This document shows, piece by piece, positions 1 through 6,859 of a DNA stretch of 14,398 bases. Location of the stretch: the NCBI GenBank assembly GCA_039815505.1, contig JBCBZE010000048.1:1-14398 (forward strand). Direction: 5' to 3'. The position numbers and the translations under genes are program-made. The stretch's first letter is position 1, and every line of letters starts with the position of its first letter. Below the pieces are notes generated by a model. It was not told where the DNA came from. It ran no database searches and was given only the letters and a program-made list of their open reading frames with translations. Origin of the DNA: CANLWN01 sp039815505 (GTDB lineage: Bacteria; Bacteroidota; Bacteroidia; Flavobacteriales; Flavobacteriaceae).

Positions 1-970
1 CGGCAAATTTCTGCATTTGCCCAACCCTTGCGCTTGTGTTCACCGTTGTATTGGGGTTGTCTATGATTACGGCCGTACCACCTCCAAAGTCACTGAAAAT
101 ACTGTTGTCCGCCGCTTCAAAATCCTGAAGCGAGCTTCCGGCACATGCATCATCGATTTGTCCTTGCCCGTCATTGCCGCCACCGGTGTCGCTATCACTA
201 CCATCACCGCCTTCTACCAGGGAAACGTTGTCTATAACCACAACACCTACTGCGGCACCCATATCAAAGAGCACCCTACTGTCTGCCCCACCAAAATCTG
301 CAGCTGATAGTTGCAAGGTAAATGTTTGTGTTTCTGTGGTCAGGTCAACGGACGGTGCCGTATTGGTGAACGGATCTACGTTGAGCCCTATTCCGGCAAG
401 CATGGTACGTGCCACACTGGCCGAGGCATCAAAGGTCAATATATAATTGGTACCTTGCGTAAGCTCCACCACTTGGCTGATATTTACGTCAAAAGGTTCT
501 CCTGCAACTTCTACGTCTACCTGGTTGAAGCTGTTACCGCCTTCGTTCACCACATTAAGGCCGCCACCGATCCAAGCATCGGTCCCATTCTCAAAATCAC
601 CGTTGGTCAACAGTCCAGAGTCAAAACCTGGAGTAGGGTCTTCTACCAATACGGTAAGCTCATCTTGAAAAGTATCCGAGGCACCGGCTGCATTCGAAGC
701 TTCTAAGGTTACTGTGAACGTACCGTTGGCAAATGTTTTGATCGGATCAATTTCCGAAGATGTTGTTCCGTCACCAAAATCCCACTCAAAACTATCCCCT
801 GCTTCCGATATATTGATAAACGTTACGGTACCGGTGTCTTCATTTAAGGTAAATGTAAAGGCCGAAATGACCTCAGGTAAGTTACTATCGTCATCGTCAT
901 CGCATCCAAAAAAGGAAATCGCCAAGATGAACAGTACTATATGCTTAGCTCTTTTTAATAATTCTTTCAT
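1..970 (-). CDS. PKD and CBM4/9-like surface glycan-binding lipoprotein (3' end cut off by window edge)
   Basis: Read from the ATG at 968-970 the frame stays open for 323 residues to the window edge, so the C terminus is missing. It begins with a lipoprotein signal (hydrophobic stretch about 11-22, lipid-attachment Cys23 in FFGC) followed by five Asp residues, the sort of acidic tag that sends flavobacterial lipoproteins to the cell surface. A PKD domain covers about 32-110 (motif EWDFGDGT at 62-69). A CBM4/9-like beta-sandwich covers about 118-253, opening with LLTNGDFENG and closing with VVIDNVSLVE. A Gly/Asp-rich linker (254-272) leads into a third module starting near Cys276, with FGGGTAVIIDNP at 295-306. 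No catalytic motif is seen. The gene lies 23 bp downstream of the GH16 gene in the same orientation. The likely role is to hold glucan at the outer surface, the job done by SusE/F-position proteins in other loci. The exact ligand is inferred only from the GH16 neighbour. Confidence 0.85.
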   Translation of the reverse strand, partial: MKELLKRAKHIVLFILAISFFGCDDDDDSNLPEVISAFTFTLNEDTGTVTFINISEAGDSFEWDFGDGTTSSEIDPIKTFANGTFTVTLEASNAAGASDTFQDELTVLVEDPTPGFDSGLLTNGDFENGTDAWIGGGLNVVNEGGNSFNQVDVEVAGEPFDVNISQVVELTQGTNYILTFDASASVARTMLAGIGLNVDPFTNTAPSVDLTTETQTFTLQLSAADFGGADSRVLFDMGAAVGVVVIDNVSLVEGGDGSDSDTGGGNDGQGQIDDACAGSSLQDFEAADNSIFSDFGGGTAVIIDNPNTTVNTSARVGQMQKFA

Positions 971-993
971 TGTCTTTAGTATTAGTAGTTTAG

Positions 994-1839
994 TTAGTTA
1001 TTTGTATACACCCTCACATAATCTACGACCATGGTTTGAGGGAAAACTGTTTCTTCATTTGGACTTCCGACAAAATCACCTCCTACCGCTAAATTTAAAA
1101 GGATGTGAAATGGCCGCTCATTAAATACCCATTCACCTCCTTCAGGAATATCATCAGGAGTGATTTGGTTGTATAATACATCGTCTACATAGTAGTTGAT
1201 AAAGTTAGGGCCCCATTCAATTCCAAAAACATGAAAGCCCGTATCAAATCGATCGTTTTGCAAGATGAATTCCTTTGATATGGCATCCCCTCCAGAGTAT
1301 CCTGGACCATGCACGCTACCTATGAGCACAGTAGGTTCCTGTCCTCTATACTCCATAATGTCGATTTCCCCTCTTTCTGGCCATATGATGGCACCATCTT
1401 CATCATCTCCCAACATCCAAAATGCGGGCCACATTCCTTGACCAAAAGGCAATCGCATTCTAGCTTCAAACCGCCCAAAAAGCAAATCAAAGTTTCCTTC
1501 GGTTTGAATTCTTGCCGAAGTAAATGCGGACCCGTTAAAATCTTCGCGCATGGCGGTAATAAGTAAAAACCCGTTCTGCGTGGTGATATTCTCCGGTCTA
1601 TCCGTATAGTATTGTAGCTCATTGTTTCCCCAACCGGGAATACCTTCAGCGGTACCGTCTCCTATATCGAAATTCCATATTTCAGTATTTAGTTGCCCAT
1701 CGACATCAAAATTATCTTCAAAGACCAAATTGGAAAAGGTGGCCACTGTTTGTGTTTCGTCCGTTGAACAACCAACAACGAAAAGAAATAAAAGCATTGC
1801 GGTTCTTAGGCCGAACTGTCGTATGTTTTCTTTATTCAT
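994..1839 (-). CDS. GH16 endo-beta-1,3-glucanase (laminarinase-type) lipoprotein
   Basis: A 281-residue protein with a lipoprotein signal (hydrophobic core 13-22, lipid Cys24 in VVGC), so probably anchored in the outer membrane. One GH16 jelly-roll catalytic domain fills about 36-281. The signature GEIDIMEY places the nucleophile at Glu148, the assisting Asp at 150 and the acid/base at Glu153. The extra residue before the second Glu (ExDxxE) is the beta-bulge form found in laminarinases and agarases, not the lichenase form. Other GH16 landmarks are GWGNNELQYYTD (69-80), the substrate-cleft segment GQGMWPAFWML (123-133) and the closing strand VVDYVRVY. In this family the enzyme cleaves internal beta-1,3-glucosidic bonds with retention. 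Length is normal for a single-domain enzyme with no accessory CBM; glycan binding seems delegated to the neighbouring lipoproteins. It sits in a tight co-directional run (26 bp and 23 bp gaps). Family assignment is firm; laminarin over other beta-glucans is inference. Confidence 0.93.
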   Translation of the reverse strand: MNKENIRQFGLRTAMLLFLFVVGCSTDETQTVATFSNLVFEDNFDVDGQLNTEIWNFDIGDGTAEGIPGWGNNELQYYTDRPENITTQNGFLLITAMREDFNGSAFTSARIQTEGNFDLLFGRFEARMRLPFGQGMWPAFWMLGDDEDGAIIWPERGEIDIMEYRGQEPTVLIGSVHGPGYSGGDAISKEFILQNDRFDTGFHVFGIEWGPNFINYYVDDVLYNQITPDDIPEGGEWVFNERPFHILLNLAVGGDFVGSPNEETVFPQTMVVDYVRVYTNN

Positions 1840-1865
1840 ATGATTTAATTTTTAAACTTTATTTT

Positions 1866-3287
1866 TTATTCAGTGAAGAAATAGATGTTGTCCAATATGA
1901 AATTGGGACCACCCACTAATATGAGGCTTCCCAAATTATTCCTTTGGGTAGCAAGATCTCCACTTAGAGGAATATCAAATGACGTCCATTCACCAACAGT
2001 TAAACCGGTTAAATTGAATCTAAAGTCAACATCATCCCCCATAGGTAAGCCGTTATCGACATTTGTTTCTACCATTTGATTGGCTCCAGCATCCCTAATC
2101 TGAATTTCGATTTGAGCTCCTTCTTCTTGTACAAATACATCTACATGCAAAGATGTTAACCCGGAAGCATCTACTGTATTTTCGAAAACGATGCCCGTAA
2201 AATTGTTGTTCGTATAGGTCGCGACCGCATCATTATTGGTCGTTGTTATTGCGACCTCTGTTGTAGATCCTCCAAAACCAGGAGAAAAACTACTTTCGGT
2301 ATCGTTTACATAGGTATCGCTAAATATAGATTTTACGTTGGCCTGAGGTAAAGTTGGGGTTGGGGCAGCCGGTAAACCTCCGCTTGTGGACACTTCTAAT
2401 GAGCCTTCTGCCATTACTCCTCCTAAAAGAGCGGTTATTGTTGCAGTGCCCTCACTTACAATGGAAACTTCACCTAATTCACTTACTTGGGCTACCTCGA
2501 TATCCGAAGACGTAAAATCGAAATATGATGGGGCGGCATTTACAGTTTGGTTGATTCCGGTATCTAGATTAAATGTTTGCGTAAGTCCCGTTATTGGAAC
2601 ACTAGAACCGGTAAATGCCTGTTGCGTAACGTTTTGTCCTAAAAAGATAGCGGGACTGGGTTGTGCAAAGGTACCCAGTTTTTCAAACCGCAACTCATCG
2701 ATCCAAAAAGTAAACCCAAAACCATCGGTACTTTGTGTTCCTGCCGAGAAACTGAACATGCCTCTTTCCTGTACCAATTTTGAAGGGTCGGGAATAGGAA
2801 TGATTACTTTCCGCCAATCTGTGGATAACCGTATATTTTGGGCGATTGTAACAAATTTATTTTCACCAAAATCAGTTCCAAAGCCTACTTCTCCGATCGT
2901 AGCGGTAGTGGAACCTTTGACATAAAAGGTCAAAGCATCAAAACCTGTAAGGTTTCTACCATCACCTCGATCCCGAAAAATACCTCCTATAAACCCCCCA
3001 TTTGGATCATCTGGCGCGGGAACATCGATCCGTATGGAGGATGTCCCCATAAAAGCAACATCATCATCAGTACCAAAGCCTTCGGTGTTCGCTCCCGTTG
3101 CGGGGTCAAAAGATTCAAAAAATTGATCGGTAAGCCCTACTGGTGCATCTATAAATAGGTCCCCATTGGTATTAAACGTGGCAAACTGTACATCATCTGA
3201 AAAGTCCCTTTCACAACCTGAAATAAAAGCAATACCCAAGCTCAAAAGAAGTATAAAACGTATGTTGATATTTTTATAATTTTTCAT
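1866..3287 (-). CDS. Multi-modular carbohydrate-binding lipoprotein (CBM-like / Ig-like / CBM-like)
   Basis: A 473-residue non-catalytic lipoprotein. The signal peptide ends at Cys25 (FISGC) and is followed by ERDFSDD, again acidic. Three modules can be seen. Module one (about 45-205) is a beta-sandwich resembling CBM11/CBM30-like glycan-binding domains, with GFDALTFYVKG (115-125), DWRKVIIPIPD (157-167) and FWIDELRFEK (194-203). Module two (about 212-300) looks like a bacterial Ig-like (BIG_2) domain, with ITGLTQTFNLDTG and the closing EGTATITALLGG. Module three (about 315-473) begins VKSIFSDTYVNDT (318-330), a start seen in a CBM-like module common at the ends of Bacteroidota glycanases, and ends with NFILDNIYFFTE. 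No acid/base or nucleophile motif was found. It begins only 12 bp after the stop of the barrel glycosidase gene and precedes the GH16 gene, so translation is probably coordinated. The likely role is a second surface glycan-binding protein; ligand specificity cannot be read from sequence. Confidence 0.82.
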   Translation of the reverse strand: MKNYKNINIRFILLLSLGIAFISGCERDFSDDVQFATFNTNGDLFIDAPVGLTDQFFESFDPATGANTEGFGTDDDVAFMGTSSIRIDVPAPDDPNGGFIGGIFRDRGDGRNLTGFDALTFYVKGSTTATIGEVGFGTDFGENKFVTIAQNIRLSTDWRKVIIPIPDPSKLVQERGMFSFSAGTQSTDGFGFTFWIDELRFEKLGTFAQPSPAIFLGQNVTQQAFTGSSVPITGLTQTFNLDTGINQTVNAAPSYFDFTSSDIEVAQVSELGEVSIVSEGTATITALLGGVMAEGSLEVSTSGGLPAAPTPTLPQANVKSIFSDTYVNDTESSFSPGFGGSTTEVAITTTNNDAVATYTNNNFTGIVFENTVDASGLTSLHVDVFVQEEGAQIEIQIRDAGANQMVETNVDNGLPMGDDVDFRFNLTGLTVGEWTSFDIPLSGDLATQRNNLGSLILVGGPNFILDNIYFFTE

Positions 3288-3299
3288 TTCTCAATATTT

Positions 3300-6200
3300 T
3301 TATTTGCCAATGTTGATGTGTATATATGTCATGATCTCCCATTCACTACCGTTACCAAATCCTATGGGGCTTATGATGGGTTCGGTTGAAAATTGATCTG
3401 CTACTGCATTCGGCGCAAATCTGGGTGAAAACTCGTCCAATGATCGCCATGTACCACGTATCCCTATCTGTGTGCTGGGTAAGATAAACCAATCGGGTTT
3501 TCCAAGTGTAGTGGACAAATCCAGCATCAACTGCAAGGGGAAAGTAAGGTTGAAATCCCTATGATAATCGTAAGGCCCCCAATCATTGATTTTTACATGC
3601 GTTCGTAGTTTGAAATTTTTGTAAATGGCCCTGATGTCTCCTCCGAAACGCTTTATCAATCGATCACTATCTCCGTTGGCTTGTCCGTTTCCATAATAGA
3701 AATTCCCTATTAAACCTAAGTCCGGGGTAGGTTTGGAAACCATTCTGGAATGGATTTCCCATAAATCCTCTGCTGGCGCTGAATTGGGAAAGGCAAAAAA
3801 CTGTCTAGTGGCCAGGAATCCAACGTGTGCATCCTGGGTTGTGGGCAGATGACGGTATACAAAGCCTAAATTCATGGCGAACTTGGCATCTTCCGCCCTG
3901 TCATTATCCCATTCGTACATCCATGTTCCCGGAGTGGGATCGAACGTCAAAAGTATTTCACCTCCCGTAGTTTCACGATTTCCACGAACGGCAAAAGGAT
4001 CGTCGATGACGTTCCTTAAACGCCCTGCCCCGGTTATATCGTTCGGTATGGGGTCCACCAATGGTTTTTGCCACATGAAGTTGGGTGCAATTTGAAATTT
4101 ACCCGCGGCAACAGTAAAACCAGATAATACGCTGGTCACATTACCGCTTCCTGTATCCCTTAGTTTCCAACCTGTAAAGGTCAATGTTTGATCCGCTCCG
4201 CCATTGGCGACCAATCCCATGGCCGATGTTTGACCGTACCAATTGAATTTTCCTCCTTCATAAGTGATTTTAACTTTACCTCCCCAATTGTCCGTGGATT
4301 GCACTCTATCCTCAAAAACGGTATAGTTGCCCGGGGTACCCCTGACATCCTGGAAAATAGTACCGTTCAAAGGGCTTCCGGCCCATATACCCCCCAATTG
4401 TACGCCAACCTTACCGAACTCTCTTTCTATGGCCAGGGTAGCCCTTTCCGTTGGAAATGGGGGAATTACACCACTTAACACTTGGTTTGCATCCAAAACC
4501 CGAACTCCGTTATCGTCCAATATGATGTCCGTTTCAAAATCTCTATGGTAAATACCGGTGACATCAAATTTTCCAAAATGCCTTTTATACTTAAAAAGCA
4601 TTGTGGGATTGGCACCCCACCATAGTTGAGGACCAATAGCCGCTTTTAACCCTTTTAAAATGCCTTTACCATCAATCTCTGCCCCTAATATTTCCCCATT
4701 ATAAATATCTAAGTTTGGACCGTAGTTGGCCTCGGGGTATAGACCGAAAAAGTCACCTTCGTAACCCCAGTGGTAATGACCTGTTCTAAAGAAACCTCTT
4801 AGATCGAACTCTTTTGCGTTCCATTCAAATTCTGCTTGGTATACACGTATCCGGTTTACATCTTGAACAAGTACTTCTCCTTGATTGGTATTGACCACCA
4901 AGGGGCGCGAAATGTTCTCGTAAAAAATTTCATTGATGGGGTTCTGTGCTACATTACCCACCACATTAAAATTGACCTCGGCGCGCATATTGGGGGCCGG
5001 ATTGCCTTCCACTCCAATGAAATAGGATTGCATATGATCAAAACCTAATTGATTGGGAAAGGTAAGAGGGTCATCCGGATCAGGATTGTCCGGTGTAGTG
5101 ATTAGACTACCGCCCGTACTGAATGTAGAGAATCTTGCGGTTAGGTTACTTATCCGCAGTAAGTTGCTCTGTTCGCCAACCAAAGCGGCTTTATCGCCGC
5201 GGGCTCGTAAGACCGCATCTGCCAATTGGATGTTCTCAAAATGATTTTTGACAAAATCAGGCGTTATTCCATCTTCATATGGATTGAGTTGATGTGCCTC
5301 TTTCAATGCATAGTATGCCGCTCTTGGATAAAGCTCATATAATCCTCTTGGGTTTGTAGCTCCCTTGGCACAGATTCCAAACCATTCCTCGTTCATATTA
5401 TTTGCTCCAGGTGCCGCTAAGTCCCTTGCATAGCCTCCATTGGACCACGAAGCATTGTTGTCATGTATGTCAGCGTTTTCTCTGTCGTCAAAACCAAATT
5501 TCCACCAGCCATCACTGAATTGGAAGGTAAATCCTCCAATGGAGTTACCCACTTTACCCAAACCGGAAGCATTCTGATAAATTTCTTTCCAGTTTTCCAC
5601 CATGTAATAGGCCTGTGAATATTGGTCTTCCTTGTTTTCAACTGCATTGAAGGCATCCGCACCAAACTCGGTGAACATGATAGGTTTATTAAGTTTGTCC
5701 TTGACGACCTGAAACATATCACCGAAAGAGGCTCCGCGATAGGTATTGGTTCCATATATATCTACATCTTTACATTCTTCAGCAACGATATCTATGAACA
5801 AAACGTCCCCATTACATATGGCAACAGGATGTGAGGGGTCCATTGCTTTCATTTTTTTTGCTGCCTCGTTCATTAATTTATACATGGGCCTTCCCCTGCT
5901 TTCCCCGATGAATTGTATTCTTCCTTCATCGTCCGGAAAATCTTCGGTCTCCGCCCCTTGCCAGAACAGCCCATAGTTATTTTCATTCCCCAATAGATAC
6001 AATAGAAGTCCTGGCGTATCTTTATAGCCATTTACCAACTCTTCCATATCGGACATTAAGAGTTCTTGGGTCTTGGCGTCATCATAAATGGTTACCGGGG
6101 TCCAGACACCATCTATGGTTAGTCCATAGCGCCCAAAGGAATGGTTGAGCATGGTATAGATACCATAGTTTTCATAGATGTACTGAATCCATCTAGCCGG

Positions 6201-6488
6201 TACACCGGTGTATTGACGGATAACATTGACATTCATGTTTCTCAAAAGGGACATTTCCGTGTCCAGTCCCGCTTTGATCACATCGTCCGGTTTTTTCCAG
6301 AAAGCTGCGTTTACGGTATTGGTGCCTATGGGAATATAATCCCAATTCATTCCATTGATCATGAAATCTTTTCCATTGACAACCAATTTCATTTCTTCTC
6401 CATTGTTTACAACGGACACCTGATCGGCTTGGGCATATAGCCCTGTTGTAAATACAAGAAGTAATAATCTTAGCAAATTGTTTCTCAT
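3300..6488 (-). CDS. Clan GH-A glycosidase (GH2/GH72-like TIM barrel) fused to a probable outer-membrane beta-barrel
   Basis: A 1062-residue protein with a Sec signal peptide (1-20, likely cleavage after YAQ or YA) and no lipobox. Residues about 36-400 form a clan GH-A TIM-barrel catalytic domain. LLGNENN (165-171) carries the probable acid/base Glu169 on strand 4, FTEFGADAF (272-280) the nucleophile Glu274 on strand 7, and FQFSDGWW (323-330) lies near strand 8. NVNVIRQYTG (86-95) and DIYGTNTYRG (243-252) resemble GH2 and also fungal GH72 glucanosyltransferases, so the family and the choice between hydrolysis and transglycosylation stay open. From about 495 to the end the sequence is a series of alternating amphipathic strands rich in Tyr, Trp and Phe, joined by short turns (for example IEREFGKVGVQLGG at 687-700), and it ends YIHINIGK. 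This looks like an outer-membrane barrel of roughly 16-20 strands. It is the first gene of the run and follows a 371-bp non-coding leader. Confidence 0.8.
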   Translation of the reverse strand: MRNNLLRLLLLVFTTGLYAQADQVSVVNNGEEMKLVVNGKDFMINGMNWDYIPIGTNTVNAAFWKKPDDVIKAGLDTEMSLLRNMNVNVIRQYTGVPARWIQYIYENYGIYTMLNHSFGRYGLTIDGVWTPVTIYDDAKTQELLMSDMEELVNGYKDTPGLLLYLLGNENNYGLFWQGAETEDFPDDEGRIQFIGESRGRPMYKLMNEAAKKMKAMDPSHPVAICNGDVLFIDIVAEECKDVDIYGTNTYRGASFGDMFQVVKDKLNKPIMFTEFGADAFNAVENKEDQYSQAYYMVENWKEIYQNASGLGKVGNSIGGFTFQFSDGWWKFGFDDRENADIHDNNASWSNGGYARDLAAPGANNMNEEWFGICAKGATNPRGLYELYPRAAYYALKEAHQLNPYEDGITPDFVKNHFENIQLADAVLRARGDKAALVGEQSNLLRISNLTARFSTFSTGGSLITTPDNPDPDDPLTFPNQLGFDHMQSYFIGVEGNPAPNMRAEVNFNVVGNVAQNPINEIFYENISRPLVVNTNQGEVLVQDVNRIRVYQAEFEWNAKEFDLRGFFRTGHYHWGYEGDFFGLYPEANYGPNLDIYNGEILGAEIDGKGILKGLKAAIGPQLWWGANPTMLFKYKRHFGKFDVTGIYHRDFETDIILDDNGVRVLDANQVLSGVIPPFPTERATLAIEREFGKVGVQLGGIWAGSPLNGTIFQDVRGTPGNYTVFEDRVQSTDNWGGKVKITYEGGKFNWYGQTSAMGLVANGGADQTLTFTGWKLRDTGSGNVTSVLSGFTVAAGKFQIAPNFMWQKPLVDPIPNDITGAGRLRNVIDDPFAVRGNRETTGGEILLTFDPTPGTWMYEWDNDRAEDAKFAMNLGFVYRHLPTTQDAHVGFLATRQFFAFPNSAPAEDLWEIHSRMVSKPTPDLGLIGNFYYGNGQANGDSDRLIKRFGGDIRAIYKNFKLRTHVKINDWGPYDYHRDFNLTFPLQLMLDLSTTLGKPDWFILPSTQIGIRGTWRSLDEFSPRFAPNAVADQFSTEPIISPIGFGNGSEWEIMTYIHINIGK

Positions 6489-6859
6489 AATAATGTTTTG
6501 TTTAGTTGATTCTTAATAAAATGATAACCCCTTATATTAAGAGAAAACAGATTCGGGGGTACTTTTTATCCTTGGTTAAATGAACTTTGAAAAATGGACG
6601 CTCAATTTGAATTCCCTCGAAAATTGTTTGGTATACATAGTTTACAAAGGGTTAAATCTATCTTAAAAATATACGAAGTCAATAAAATTTGCCTCAACAA
6701 AAAACATACATCATAAAAAAAAGACAGTTTTTTTAACAAATTGATAAAAAAACCTGATATCATGGGTGTTTCAAGGCAATTCAGGAAATTGCTTTTAAGT
6801 GTTAAAGTTTATAGCTGTATAGGTATTGTTGAGGTAAAATTTCCGTTTTGTAGAGAAAT
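6489..6859 (-). promoter_or_regulatory. Non-coding leader and probable promoter region of the glucan-utilisation genes
   Basis: This 371-bp AT-rich stretch holds no convincing gene and lies between the regulator and the first glycosidase gene, both on the minus strand. It should contain the promoter, the 5' leader and any binding site for the neighbouring regulator. No exact match to the Bacteroidota promoter consensus (TAnnTTTG) was found. Two weak structures are visible. One is a stem with arms at 6523-6531 (GATAACCCC) and 6555-6570 (GGGGGT, then TTTTATC), within 80 bases of the glycosidase start. The other is a 6-bp inverted repeat CAATTT/AAATTG at 6603-6608 and 6621-6626. Neither is proven. 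No clear terminator follows the regulator gene, so some read-through from it is possible. Confidence 0.5.

Noticed and set aside
17..706. Several open frames on the plus strand opposite the PKD/CBM lipoprotein gene
   Set aside because: They have no recognisable domains, overlap each other in different frames and lie antisense to a gene with clear signal peptide, PKD and CBM features. They are shadows of its composition.
5417..5755. A 112-codon minus-strand frame inside the glycosidase gene
   Set aside because: It is a shifted frame within the catalytic domain coding sequence. The main frame is unbroken across it, so it is neither a frameshift nor a separate gene.
6712..6736. A-run/T-run pair as a terminator for the regulator gene
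   Set aside because: The stem would be almost all A-T around GACAG with no GC core, so it is too weak to call an intrinsic terminator.
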